Counted from the first letter of the stretch, positions 46,113-58,998 are shown. The stretch is 64,000 bases of DNA from Bidens hawaiensis (GCA_021521415.1 JAIQDT010006433.1:62001-126000), one strand, 5' to 3'. Notes: generated by a model from the sequence alone, not told the origin. Translations and numbers: made by a program.

Positions 46113-48903
46113 TGTAACGATTCCGGCATAATCAGGTATACCCTAACCGGTATATACTATTTATGTGATATTTAATAATGAATATGTGAATTATAATGCG
46201 TTTATACGAGTATGTATGATTCACATTACGGATTATACTCGATTATACAGTTAATCGTATTGGAAATACGATTAACCGATGAACGATTATTGAAACCCGA
46301 AAGAATCGAGAATACATTATAGACGAGATACATAATATTTAGTGATGTTTACAAAGTGTTAAAGCTTCGGGATAAGTGAATTAAAGCACAAAAAAAGAAA
46401 TTTCGATTAACGGTACGTCGGTACGTTAAACGAAACCTTTAATACCAAACCGAGCAAGAGACGATCGATCAAGCCGAAAAAGATGCGCAATTATTAATAA
46501 TATGATGTTTCAAGTTAATAAATGTCATGGTTTAAGTTTTTGAAGTCTTTAAATCGGTTTTATATAAATTTCATTTTTAAGCCGAAAAACGACCGTTTTA
46601 GCCTCGTTTTAAGCCGAATTAAACATTTAACCGAAAAACGAACTGAACCAGATTATCCAAAACATTATCCGGATCTCGGAAATCCAAATATGTGGTTGAA
46701 AATGGAGAGGTGGGTCCCACCCCACCCTCCTTGACTTCCGATCGGATTAAAGGGGGATAACCCTTTATCCTTTTTATTTTTTTTTTTCACAAACACTCCA
46801 AGTTCTTCATTTCCTATCCACCTTAAGACCCTAAAATCCAGAAATTTGAACAAGAAAAACCGAGGTAAAATCGTGTTATTTACGTGTTCATATTCGTTTC
46901 TTGAGTTTGTTTGCAAGAAAATGAGGTTTCAAAGATGAAAACCGATTCTTGCATGATCAAGTGATGTATACAGGTTATACAAGGGATCTTGGTCCAAGAA
47001 AGGAGTTAAACGAACCAAAAACGAATTTTTACGGTTAAATCTTTGTTTTTAAAGCATAACCGAAACCATGAAAGAAATGGCTTGATTGTGGGTGTAACTT
47101 GCTTGGTGTGGTGTTATTGTGCTTGTAGGTGTTGTATCTAGTTGTTAGCAAAGGCTAGAAAGCGAGATCCTTGCGATTTTGAGCTAGAAACACAAGGTAG
47201 TTCGGTTTTTGTACGATGTTTGTAATTTGGACAGATTGTGATACGTGTAGAGTTAGGTCATGAAATTTTACAGAGGTGTTAGATATATGAAAATATGAGT
47301 TCTGTGAATATTTGGTAATTTTTGGACAAAGGATGAATATTTGGTGAATTTAATGCTCGGTTTTGGCCAAAAATGGTGAAAAATAGTTAAATATCATGAA
47401 AAATTCTGGAAAATTTCAGATAAGCTTTTTAGATCATGTATAAGTCACAAACAAAATATGAGGTCAGTTGGAGAAGTCTAAGTAGGCTTTTCGGTTAAAC
47501 GAGTTCTAGGGTTTTCTAGCTCGGTTTTAGTGAAAATGGCATGTAAAATGAGATTTTGGTTCTGGAAAAATTACAGGGGACTATGTGGATGGCAGGGGTC
47601 ATCCAGGAAAAATTTGGGATTTTTCTAAAATCGTTTGGTATTTACGACATATTTAGTGTTTAAATGGTGTTTAAAAATAGATAAATAAATTTAAATATAA
47701 AAATTAATTCTGGAAATATTTTTATAAAAATCCCCACTGTCAAAAAGTGATTTGTACAAAATTTCAAGATCCGAGATTAACTGGATATTTATTTGTGCTA
47801 AAAAGAAGATAAAAACAAACTTTTAAAGCTTAAAACGCGTAAACCGGTAAAGTTCGCCTAAGCGAGCTGACTGGTGTATAAAAACCCTAAAAATGAACCA
47901 TTTTCATATAATTGAGTTAATCAAGTAAAAACAATGTACCGGTTAACACGGTTAAAGTTATATTAATAATGATTGAATAGTAACGAATTTAGGGATCGTA
48001 TTACAGATCCGGATTAGTAGCTGTGTATTGTGTTACTGCTTGCTTACGTTAAGGTGAGTTTCACGAGCCCCTTTTTCTAAATTTTTTTAAATATTTTCCC
48101 GGGGCGGAAAGCATGCTATTACTGAAATGTTTAAGTACATACTGAACGCATGGATTTGCGTGGATTTATATATATTTTATTGTACGGGAATCGTACGGAA
48201 ATGTACTAAGATGGTAATTGTCTGAGTTGCTAACATTTTAAGGCCCCGGAACACGAGTGATTAACTGAAAGCCGGTAGAGTGTGGATAGTACTATTGGTC
48301 TGACAAACCCAACTGGTCCGGCATGGATTTGCTGATGTTTCCCAGCCAGTTGCACATGTCTATTTTGTTGTTATTTATTTTGCTATGTAATGTTAGACAT
48401 AGCGGTTTGGGGCAGTTCCGTGGGTGGGGGATATGCCATGGGTCCGTGGGCGGGGGATATGCCACGGGTCCGTGGGCGGGGGATATGCCACGGGGGTTGT
48501 GTGTGATAGTCAGAGGTTTCACTTGTGGACTCAGCATAATTACATCGCTAATATATGATTATTATAATGATTTGTCATTGTTGTTTAAATTAGTGAAACT
48601 CACCAACTATTCGTAGTTGACCCGTTTTCTTTACATGCTTTCTAGGTACTCCCAAACTGGAATAAGTGCTACATACTTGATGATGCGTGCTTTTTGTGGA
48701 AGCTTAGTGATCATTTTGTATTAATTATGTTAATGTAATGTTGGTAAAACTTATGTGCTATCGCCTACACGGTAACTAAACTCGGAACAATGTAATATGA
48801 TGTAAATTAATGTAGTGGCGTTTTCGTTATAAGCAATGCTGTTGATATCAGATGTGTCTGTTGCATCCCGTTTACGTTTCCGCTGCGGTTACGGGGTGTT
48901 ACA
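46113..48903 (+). repeat. 3' LTR of the Tekay-like element (2791 bp)
   Basis: Starts TGTAACGATTCC after the polypurine tract, ends GGGGTGTTACA. A tandem G-rich repeat lies at 48418-48495. Non-coding. Confidence 0.85.
48418..48495 (+). repeat. 26-bp G-rich tandem repeat, three units
   Basis: Units begin CCGTGGGYGGGGGATATGCC at 48418, 48444 and 48470. The GGG/GGGGG runs could form G-quadruplex DNA. Confidence 0.9.
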
Positions 48904-50019
48904 GAGGAGATATTGGGGTGATTGAATATTAAACTATGATTAATGGGAAATGATAGTACACTGACTACTTAGTTGATCATATGGAATTAATAAGCTAAAA
49001 AGACCTTAGTATAGTACTTAACATGTATGGTTGCTTTCCCATGATGATGTAAAATCTAAGGTGATATAAACATAATGAATATGCTAATCTTTATGTGGAG
49101 ATGCATAGTTGTTTTGCATGACTCAAGATAAATCTCTCCGAATGATATGGCAGAAAAGTGATTACCCAGTCATACACGAGCCTGTTGTTATTTGGTCAAC
49201 CAAAAATGAAACATATTTAAATATGACAAGGAACATACTTTAAGAAAATTTGAGAAAATATCAAAAACAAGGGGAAGAATGAATAAATCAACCAAAAGTT
49301 GATAAGTGTTTTAAATATTTTATCAAACAAGAGGGTTATAACAAGAACTACAAAGATGTTGGCAAATTCTATCTCATCTTGAATAAAAGGCATGTTGCTA
49401 ACTGTAAGTCCAACGTTCAACCTCTAGATATGTTTGAATCTAAAAATACAAAAATTACAATAAGTTCTGTCATACAAAAACTATTTTTGACCAAATACAG
49501 GAGGTTGGAGTCAAATTGGGGTGATCTGGGGAAAGCCAAATAAGCTTTGAGAAGAGATATGAGGCATCATTGCACAGTGTTGACCATTAATGCATTATGC
49601 TTTAAATGAACCTAAATCATATCACCAAAGAGATGAAATTCATGCTAAGTTTATTCCTGATGTTAACCTATTTATGTTGTCATAATAATGCTGAGAGTGA
49701 AGTATTGAGATAGCTACTTAGTCAATATGATCCCATTCTTGAGATCTTTTCAGTAAAAGGAAGAAATTGTTTTTGAAAAGAAATATAACTGAAATTTGAT
49801 CTCTAAATGCACCATTTGCTCTTAAACTATAATCTGAAAAGAAAAATATATTTTGACAAAGTGTTTTAAGTCAAAAAGTGTTGCATTTTGCCTAAAATAG
49901 GTTGAATATGTAAGTTCGGGTAAGGTTTGATGCATTATAACCTTTCCGGGCACAAACTGTTTGAATATGTATTTTCGGGTAAGGTTTAATGATTTACAAC
50001 CTTTCCGAGTACAAAACAG

Positions 50020-50415
50020 TTGATTATGTGTGAATATGTTATTTCGGGTAAGGTTTGATAATTGTCAACCTTTTCGAGTAAGCTTAGTCATTTTTGACTT
50101 GTTTATGTGTGAATATTTTATTTAGGGTAAGGTTTGATAATTGTCAACTTTTCCGAGTAAGCTTAGTCATTTTTGACTTGTTTATGTGTGAATATGTTAT
50201 TTCGGGTAAGGTTTGATAGTTTTCAACCTTTCCGAGTAAGCTTAGTCATTTTTGACTTGTTTATGTGTGAATATGTTATTTTGGGTAAGGTTTGATAATT
50301 GTCAACCTTTCTGAGTAAGCTTAGTCATTTTTGACTTGTTTATGTGTGAATATGTTATTTCGGGGTAAGGTTTGATAGTTTTCAACCTTTCCGAGTAAGC
50401 TTAGTCATTTTTGAC
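50020..50415 (+). repeat. 79-bp tandem repeat, five units (right copy)
   Basis: Units start at 50020, 50099, 50178, 50257 and 50336. The unit number equals the left copy although bases differ, so the array predates the duplication. Confidence 0.95.
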
Positions 50416-51599
50416 TAACTTTATGATTTTCGGGCATGCTTTGAAGTGTTTACACTTTTCGGGTAGAGTACACTGTTGTACTCATTTCCCGAGCAAGCTT
50501 GAAGTCTTGAGATGATTATGTGCTGTTATAGTTAGCTTTTAACAAGTAATTCTTGTTTCGGGCAAGATATGCATGCTATTTGCTAATTATGATTCCAAGC
50601 AAACTTTGTGAGCTTAAGTTAGTACATCGAGTAAGCTTTGAGTGAATATGTTGTTAGGAAAGGCTGTTAAGCTTTCCGGGCACGCTTAGATATTGCTGAT
50701 TAAGTTTGTCATTTTTCGGGTATGGTTTGACATGTTGAAATTCCTCGAGTAAGGGCATACCTAATGATTGAATATGTTTATCCTAGCAAGCTTAGTGCTA
50801 ACATAGGATTTTCGGGCAAGCTCTATGAAATTTTAGACTATAGCACACTTAAATGTTTGTGTTTAAATTTCATTCCGAGCATGCTCTAAGATATGTATGT
50901 GTATGATTTCTTTGAAATTACAAGTGTTTTCCGGCAAACCTTGTTTTCCGAGCACACTTTATATTTCGGGCACACTTGTGTTCCTTCAATATACTTGGTA
51001 ATTTCAAAACTTAACTTTCCGAGTACACTGTCTGCTAGAATTCCTTTCCGGGCACACTTTGTATTATATGAAGGTTATTCGGGTATACTTTGCATATGAT
51101 TGTTGTTCGGGCACACTATTCTCCAAAAAGGTTGCTCGAGCACACTATTTTTTTTTTAAGGATACTTGAATGAATGTGTTACCTGAATATGTTAGTTAGT
51201 ATGATAAAATTGATTATGATTCTTTTTAGGGTTTGTGCTAGATAAGTTTTAATTTGAAATTGAGAAATCTATGTGGGGATCTTAATTGATTCCTAGTAAG
51301 GATGTTTATTTGATGATTATACTTGATTACTTGCCTTGTGATTAATTTCTCAAGAAATCGAGTATTTCGGGTAAACTTTATTCATTATTGTCTTAACTTT
51401 AAATTAATTTATTTGACCAAGTAAGGTTTGTATGTGGAAGTATACCGAGTAGAATTTGGTTATACTAATCTTTCGAGTAAGGTCTTATAAACTTAAATGA
51501 AATTAAATGTTATTTAGATATCAAGTGGATAATGTTACTGGTTGACAGCTAATAATTCACAAAATGACAAAAAACATTTAAAACCCACTTTCAAAAAGG

Positions 51600-51657
51600 T
51601 ATATAAGAGGGAGTTAGGCAAATTTTTCAACATTATTTCCCTCTCTCTCTCCTTCCA
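51600..51657 (+). promoter_or_regulatory. Probable internal promoter of the third ORF (right copy)
   Basis: TATATAAGAGGG at 51600 and TTTCCCTCTCTCTCTCC from about 51637, matching the left copy in sequence and spacing. Confidence 0.55.
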
Positions 51658-51751
51658 CTGCAAAATACTTACACTCAAAGAAACCTCTCCGACTTCCTGA
51701 ATTTTAAGTCGATCCTAACCCTAATTTTTATCAGCCCCTAATTCCGACTCG

Positions 51752-51975
51752 GTAAGCATTAATAACATGTGTTCCGATCTCGATTAGACTAAAATGGGCT
51801 GTAATTATGTATTTGATTACTGACACTCTGTTTATGTGTATAGGTTATAAATTTGTCGAAGAACAGTTTCTTGAAGATTTCTCCCTATCTTCTTCATTCT
51901 TATAATTTGAAATTATCTAAAGTACTGAACTTTATGACTAATTTCACTTTGAATATGTTTATTTGTGTATTTCAG
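51752..51975 (+). other. Possible leader intron of the third ORF (right copy)
   Basis: GTAAGC donor at 51752, TTTCAG acceptor ending 51975, length 224 bp as in the left copy, ATG at 51978. Confidence 0.45.
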
Positions 51976-51977
51976 AT

Positions 51978-54900
51978 ATGGCAGACAACGAGCCGAAGTA
52001 TGCTTTTGAGCCAAAGCACAATATGTGCGCATTATTACAAGTGACACCAGAAAACGAACCAATGGCTCGAATGATATCTTGGATGGCACGGTCAAACATC
52101 AACTATGCACTTACTGAAAGCCCTATAATTTACAGAAATCACTCCTTGGATTTCTGGAGATCTACAGAGTTGGTTGAAGATGTAAATGGATAAAGAATAG
52201 AGGCAACCGTGGCCAGACAGGAGATTCAGATCACAGAGAGAATGATCAGAAGGTGTCTAAGACTGAATGATGATGATCACAATCACATAAACTTCAATAC
52301 AGCACACTTATTGAAAATTTTTGAAGAAACAATAGGGTATCAAGAAAATGTCCATGAAGGACAATTTCAGAAGGGTATGTTTCCGATGCTGTATAGATTT
52401 TTAATACATCACATTATTCATGGATTTGCTCCGAGGAAGGGATCATAGACTCTGATGAGTCATGATTTAGCAAATGCCACAGTTGGGATAATCTTTGATC
52501 TGCCCTTCAACCTTTCCAAGATGATTTTTGAGGGATTAGTAGGGAATCTAAAGAAACCAGAAAGAAAGAGATTTTTACAGTACCCAAGATTCCTGCAGAT
52601 CATATTCAACAGAGAATTACAAGATTTACCAACAGTTGGAGACACACATCAGTTGCAAGACTCTGATGCTTACAAAAGAATCAAGAATTATGGTGTCTCC
52701 AATACCTTTGATTCAAATGTTCCTTTTGAAATTTTACCTTGGTTGCTAAACCATGATTTGGCTATAATGCTTGTGCCTGAGCTTAGCTCAGAGGAGGAAG
52801 CAGGGGGTGATGATGAGAGTGATGAAGGTGATTCTGATGATGATAATGTTGATGGAGATGAAGGTGGAGATGGTTTAGAATTGGAGATTATGTCACATGA
52901 ACAGGGGGAGCAAAGAGAAGAACTTGAACAACCAATTCCAACACTACCACACTCACCACCACCAACCCCACCACATCAAACACCACCTCAAACCCTTACC
53001 CTAGACCAACCTAAAACTTCCACACATCAATCACCACCACCACAGACACCACCAACTCAGAGCATAAACCAATCAGAACCAATCATTTCTAGCCCACCTC
53101 AAACACCTACCAACCAACCTGAATTTGAACCATCTCCTACATCAGAACCTACAAGTCCACATATTGATACATTACAAAGAAATCTTGAGTTGATGTTGGA
53201 GAATGATGAGTTGAGAAGAAAGTTTAAGGAGGTTATGGATGAGAATGTTGTGTTGAAAAGAAGGAATGAGGAGATAACAAATGAAAATGAGATGTTGCTG
53301 AGAAAGTTAACTGAAGCTGAAATGAAGATTCAAACCCTGGTGCAGGAGGTTGAGAAGACCTCAGCTGCCCCAAAACACGGGGAGAATATAGATGATGTTG
53401 ATATGGGTATGACTGGTGTGGCAAGTATTGATAATGATGATGGATTGAAGATGATCATGAATGTTTATGATGAGAATGAAATGGAAGTGAGAAGAGAAAA
53501 TGATGAAGAGTTTGTGCTTACAGAAGAATTAACTGAGATTGTGGATGAGGAAATGACTGTTGAGAATACTGATTTGAATGCTACTACTGAGGAACTGGTA
53601 AACACTGAGCCAGAAGATGATCAAGAGGCTAGTTCCAAGAGAGCAGAGCATGATTCTGAACTAGAACAACTGTTCAAAGAAATTGATGAATATGAAACTT
53701 CTGATGAAGAAGAAGATGAAGAGCAGTTGAGAAAAAGGAAAGAAAAGGGTAAAGGGATAGCAACAGAGGAAGAACCTGAACCTGTTGTGTATGCTGAGAA
53801 AGATGTAACATTTAAAGATGATGCTGCTGCTGTTGCTCTTGAAGAGCAAGAAAGAATTATCAAAGAATCTATGGAGAGGGAGAAAATAGCCCTATCTCTA
53901 ACTCCAGAAGAGATTGCAGAGCAGGAAAATTTGATCAGACAAGCCAACCTTGAAAAAGAACTAGTTGAAGATGTGGATGATCAAGAAGTTATAAAAGAAT
54001 TGATTAAGATGAGCAGAGTTGAGGAAGTGGACAACTCTTTGGGCATGGTAGTCGGCATGTTTCAATCCCAAAGTCAAACATCTGAAACTGCTGAACCAGC
54101 TGATGTGAATACTGGTATGATTCCTGAAGAGGAAATTGGTGAGTCAATTGCCTCTATGGCTGCCAAGAAATGGGCTGAACAAGTGAGAGAGGATATAAGG
54201 AAGAACCCTACTGAAAACTGGTCAGAAAGGATAAAAGTACCTGAAACTTTTCCAAGATTTGACAAGACATATCAGAGAAGAAAAAGGGCAGCTGAACAAA
54301 CTGATAATAAAGCAAGTCCAATAAGGGCAACACCCTTGAAAACACTAAGACCTGATGAACATATGCAGGGTGTCCCTGATATAACAACTAGAGATGAAGC
54401 AGATCATCCAGCTCCTGATGAACCAAAGATAGATGCTATGAATGAGCTGACAGAAGAAGAAGATGACTCTGAGAACTCTGATGATGACAATGATGATAAT
54501 CCTGATAAGGATGAAGGGAAAGTTGGTACAAGCACCAATGTTATGTCCCCACAAGTTGAGATGATTGATACACACAGGGCAAACATTGAAATACGTTTAG
54601 AAGAAGCCAAAAGGCTAATTGAGAATAAGAACAAAGATACCAAGAAGCACAAAGATTATCTGAGAAAACATGGCTACTCTGAGAAAGATTTAGAACATTT
54701 CTCCGTTGACCAACTGGAAGAGTTGTACATTAGTGAAAGAGAGAAAGTTGTAGAGAGATGTGTTAGAGAAAATGAGGAACTTGAACTGGAAGAATTGAAA
54801 AGAAAATTTAATGGAATGTGTGGATATTTGTTGGAAAAAGGCATGAAGCCTGAAATTGTAAAGAACTTGGATAAAAAGACAGTTGTGGATCAGTATAACA

Positions 54901-56252
54901 GAAGGAAAAGAAAAGAAAAATCTAAAAGGGTCCAAATTAAGAGCTCAATTCAAACTGAAACACCTGATGAGCCACCAAAGAAGAAAAGAAGAATTCAGAC
55001 GATAAGGGAAAAAGAAAAGGAACAAGTCAAACATGTTGAAATCCCTATTCCTCAAGAAGAAGTGAAACCTAAACCAGAAAATGAACCATTCATGCCTTGG
55101 GATAATGAGGAAATGATAAAAATCCTAAGGAACATAATGATAAATAAGAGAGGGATGACTGAAGAAGACTTTAATGTGTTAGAGAAAGAGGATTTGAAAA
55201 CCCTTTTCTACCTTTAAAAGAATGAGTGGGAAAAGGCATTGAGAGAAGGAGAAAATCCAAGATACTATGCCGATGGTAGGTTTGTACCTGCTGGATTGGC
55301 AAGAACTCCAGTAATGATTAAGATGCTGATTGAACTTGAAGCAGCTGGACAGGATATCGTTGAATTGGCCAACCTTCCTACTGAGATGGTGGAAGCTATA
55401 TATGTGAAGACTTTCAACTTGGGACCTAAAAAGCCCAAGAAGTCAATTCCTTTCAGACCTCCATTTCATCAAAGATTTCCTAGAGGAAGAGGTCAAGGTG
55501 GAAGAGGTGAATCAAGCAGCTCAGTACAACACAGAACAAGACCACAATCTGATGTGGATCTACCCAGAGATCTGTACTATGATTCGGTCACTGATTCCCT
55601 CAAAGTGATTATGGAGAGCAGATTGTTAAAAGAGATTGTGGTCAGAAGTGACTTCAGGGATTATAATGAAGAACAATTAAGAGGAATGGCTTCTCTACAC
55701 CTGTATGACTTCAGAGATAGAAACCGATCTGCAGGAAGACAAATGAATGACTTATCAAAATACCTTCATGAACAGGCTGGTGATGGATTCAAGTTTTTAA
55801 AAGAAAACAGAAGTTGGAGAATGATTCAACTCCACAGATCAAAAAGGTCAGAGAAGTTAAAGAGAATGGACAGGGCTGAACTGAACTACCAAATAAGTGT
55901 CCGAGATCAGAATCCACTGTCCAACATGAATACGTGTATAAACTTGGGAAGAAGAATGAGAAGGCCAAACTATACAGTACAGAAGAACGGTGTCATTGCT
56001 GAAGTGGAATACAAAGAAGACACTGGTCATTATGTGCTGATGAACTCTGATGGAAAAGCTTCGGCGATAATCAAGAAGGATGCAAATCTGACATGCTTAC
56101 ACAATGATGATCTTATAGATATAAGAGACTTGATGATACCAGAAGAACACACTCACTACCAAGTGCTCAATATCTTCAGAGAAAGAGTTGCATCAGTAAT
56201 ACAGTTAAGAAGACAAGCAGCCTACAATGAAAGGAAAAGACAGAATAGATAG
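51978..56252 (+). pseudogene. Third ORF (ORF3), full length with three stops
   Basis: One frame of 1425 codons broken only by stops at 52191, 52446 and 55215. Regions: N-terminal domain to about residue 260 (YRFLIHHIIHGFAPR, KRFLQYPRFLQI); acidic Asp/Glu/Gly stretch; Pro/Thr/Gln-rich linker (52940-53160); Leu/Glu coiled coil (53165-53360); long acidic, repeat-poor region with further coils; Lys/Arg clusters (54900-55010) that could be nuclear signals; Arg/Gly-rich FPRGRGQGGRGESSSS (55480-55520); a basic C-terminal domain to residue 1424. I see no signal peptide or membrane segment, so an envelope role, proposed for SIRE third ORFs, is not supported. Function unknown. Confidence 0.75.
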
Positions 56253-56416
56253 AATAGGCTTTGCTATGTAATGTCTTCGGACAACTTTTGAATATGTAAT
56301 TTTGTTTATGTAATTTGATTATGAAATTTGACTTTTAATTTGATGTGTATTTTGCTGAGTGTAAGTAACCATAGAGTGTTTTGGGCCAGCTGAGGTGTTC
56401 CAATCTAGGGGGAGAT
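56253..56416 (+). other. ORF3 3' flank and polypurine tract
   Basis: Non-coding; CTAGGGGGAGAT at 56405-56416 is the polypurine tract just before the LTR TGTTGGG. Confidence 0.75.
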
Positions 56417-57648
56417 TGTTGGGTCAAGAGTTTGACCCAAATGAGGAGATTTGACCTAAACGAAGAATATGGAAGATTGGAATCTTCTCAACCTCCTCAG
56501 AAACTGCTAAGTATTAAATCCGAGCACACCTTGGGTTCCGAGCAAGCTTTTACTTAGCCGAGTACGAGATTTTGCCTCCCGGGCAAGGTTTACTTCAAAT
56601 AGTCTTTAAGTGGATATCCGGGCAAGGTATGCTATTTAGTGCATTCCCGAGTAAGGATCACTGATTTGGTATCTCCGAGCAAGGTTCACTTTGTCAAGCA
56701 GGTTTGTTCTTCAAAACCAAGTCTTTTACTCTTCCGAGTAAGGTTTGGTTAACCTAGTCCAAGAAGCCAAGTAATTGGAAGACCGGGAAAGGTATTTATC
56801 AATAAGTATGGTCCGAGTATACTTGATGAGTTAAGGGAATATTTCTAAGTTATATCGAGTAAGGTTCAGCTGAAGCAAGGTACAGTGATTCCCGAGTACA
56901 CTTTGCTAATAAGTTATTCGATGACAAAGAGCCGAACAGGATCATAGAAGAACAGGGTTGCTCGTAAGGGATTGTCGGGCAAAGTCTGGCAAAGTCAAGA
57001 AGACTGAAGTCTACTCGGTGAATATTTTACTTGGTAAAATATTATTTTAGTAAAGTCTACCGGAAACTGATCCCGAGTACACTTCTATGTTTACCAAGTT
57101 TGAAGGAAGGCCGAGTACACTGCGTACTTGGAGACTGAAGATTAATGAAAAGCCTACCCGGAAGACTTGTTTTACACTTAGTTTATTTTTGAATATGTAA
57201 TTTGAATATGTATTATCGGATAGGGTTTCTAGAAGGAATGACAGCTGTCCTAGGTTGGCAGGCCTATAAATAGAATATTTAGGGCACGCCGCCAAAAAGA
57301 CACACACAACGAAGAGAGAGAGATGGAGAACAATACGGATAAGACCGACTCATTAATTGAGAGAATATTGTGTGACGTCTGTCTTAGGATTCCTAGAATA
57401 CCCTAAACCGATTATCCGTTTGTATGATTTTAATATGATATAAATGGAAATCTTTTGAGTGAATCCTGAGTGTGCCTCTCTATCTTTGATTATTAATTGC
57501 AACCGTATGTTTGTTATTGATTCCGCCTTTAACAAACGGATATCTTCTAATTATAGCAACCCGTCATTAACTCTCTTGTCAACACGATTAATCTGTGTGA
57601 GTTATGACTTGATTGATCAAGATCCAGCTGAAATCAAAGGGACCGACA
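56417..57648 (+). repeat. 3' LTR of element C
   Basis: Pairs with 30862-32097. TATAAATA at 57265. Followed by the TATTA target duplication. Confidence 0.9.
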
Positions 57649-57735
57649 TATTATTTTAAATTCCTTTGAGTCACTAAGTTTTTTTGTAGTTTCGTTGCGT
57701 CGTCGAGTCGTTTTCAAGGAATCATCACCATCATC

Positions 57736-57770
57736 ATGAGAGGATTTGGCGAGAATTCGAGAGATTCCAG
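57736..57770 (+). other. Short ATG exon with consensus splice donor (element B)
   Basis: ATGAGAGGATTTGG ... AGAGATTCCAG followed by GTATGT; the counterpart in A is 22630-22593. The two are conserved in start, end and donor, while the surrounding sequence has drifted. Confidence 0.4.
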
Positions 57771-57924
57771 GTATGTTTTACACGTCAAAATAACATAAAA
57801 TGGGTATAACAAAGGTTTGGCAATTTTCTAAGGCAAAAAGGCTTCATAAAACATCAAAACATTCTGTTAAAAGTGCCCGTAGCGTGCGCGACGGGGTCTC
57901 TTTCCTTCCTCCGCGCAACGCGGC

Positions 57925-57995
57925 TGGAAATTGTGTGCAGGCAGGCGCCACGCCGCGCGGCCAGGCACTCACCCCTGGTCGCGCGGTGCCTAGGG
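57925..57995. repeat. GC-rich inverted repeat in element B
   Basis: CGCCGCGCGGCCAGG, then CACTCACC, then CCTGGTCGCGCGGTG: arms of 15 bp with two mismatches. Very GC-rich against AT-rich flanks. Recurs in LTRs and in element A. Confidence 0.8.
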
Positions 57996-58998
57996 GTTTT
58001 CCAGAAATATTTTTTAACAAACCCCAACTTATATCAAATCTTTATCATTTTTTTCAATCCCCATTCACCCCTAACCTAAAACCCACAAACCAACACCATC
58101 TTCTCCACCAATTCCACCAATTTTTCACCTTTTTTCTTTAAATTAAACCTTAAAATCAACTTAATATCAACCTAATATCATAACCCACCATCAATTTTAA
58201 CCAAATCTTCACTAATCCTCTCACTTGCACACACCTAAGTTCTTACTTTTTGCAAGTTTATCCGGGTTTACACCACTCCAAGGTATGATTTTTTGTCATT
58301 TTTGTAGGTTTTATGTAATTTTAATGTTAGTTTTAGCCTTAGTTTTTGTTACTTTGTTGTCGGGTTTTGCTCAAGTAACTTGTATAAGTTAGTTCTTGGG
58401 TGTGGTTTGGTATGGTTTGGTAGTTTATTTGAGTTGTTGGGTGCGGTTGGTTGGGTTAGAATTTGTTGAAATTTTATTTTCGTGGTTGCGGTTGGGTCGG
58501 TTTGGGATTATACCCAGTGTATCTAGTGTTGGAGTTTGGTTTGAGATATTGGACATTGATGTTTTAGTAGTTAAAAACGAGACGGAAAACACTTTTTATA
58601 CATTATATATTTTACCAAAATTCGTTTTTCCGCTCGTTTTCGACTCAATTTTTTCAGATTGTTGGCACTTGGATTTAATTGGGACAATTAAAGTGCCAGG
58701 AGGAGGTGATAAATATTGAGTCGGTATGAATGGTTTCGGGTTTGCAAACTAGTAAAAGTCTTAAAATGTTGGTTTTCCGTTAGCTTTTAATGAAAAATAT
58801 AAACCGCTTGCACGTACTCAATTTTCATTTAAATGAGTCGGTTTGAATTATTTTGTAACCTGGATTGCCATATTAAATTTATTTCAGTTTAAAAAAATTA
58901 ATTAAAAAAAATCCAAAAATTCAAAAAATATTTTGTTTTCTTTTTATTAGTTTGGTTACTTACTCCCATTGTTTGTTTGTTTGTTTAATTGTTTTTAG

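Larger units (their letters stand above)
44001..48903 (+). mobile_element. Tekay-like Gypsy chromovirus, 5'-truncated
   Basis: It starts inside RT (after the YVDD region), continues with RNase H, integrase and a chromodomain-like C-terminus, a polypurine tract (ACGGGGGGAGAA) and a 2.79-kb LTR. The 3' end adjoins GAGGA, the position equal to GAAGA at 40086 in the other spacer copy, so its right border is the original insertion point. The left half is lost at the filler junction. Confidence 0.85.
48904..51977 (+). other. Spacer between pol and third ORF (right copy)
   Basis: It repeats 40086-43240 throughout with scattered changes. It has a five-unit 79-bp array, some thirty-five CCGRGYA words, the TATA box and the CT patch. 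No coding frame. Confidence 0.85.
30862..57648 (+). mobile_element. SIRE/Maximus-like Copia element C with third ORF
   Basis: LTRs of 1236 and 1232 bp (about 28 differences by eye) start TGTYGGGTC and end GGGACCGACA. The 5-bp target duplication TATTA is exact (30857-30861 and 57649-57653). Order: tRNA-Met-type primer site, gag, coiled-coil region, second CCHC, protease, integrase (core deleted), RT-RNase H, long spacer, third ORF, polypurine tract. This layout fits the SIRE/Maximus branch of Copia. The middle carries a 3.7-kb duplication split by gag filler and a truncated Gypsy element. Confidence 0.85.
57649..58998 (+). other. Post-integrase region of element B
   Basis: Continues element B after the insertion of C. 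It holds the short ATG exon (57736-57770), the GC hairpin (57925-57995), and a T-rich stretch ending in GTTTTTAG at 58998. Splice-donor-like AG/GTATG sites lie at 57771 and 58283. The 58396-58719 open stretch has T/G-rich composition and no support as a gene. Confidence 0.6.

Noticed and set aside
48323..48616. 97-codon rightward frame
   Set aside because: Lies in the Tekay-like LTR and owes its length to the 26-bp repeat.
53621..53947. Ser-rich leftward frame
   Set aside because: Mirror of the acidic GAA/GAT-rich ORF3 codons on the other strand.
51978..56252. ORF3 as a viral-type envelope
   Set aside because: No signal peptide or membrane-spanning stretch seen; composition is acidic, coiled and basic instead.
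58396..58719. 107-codon frame in element B
   Set aside because: T/G-rich composition, no domain, and no counterpart in element A.
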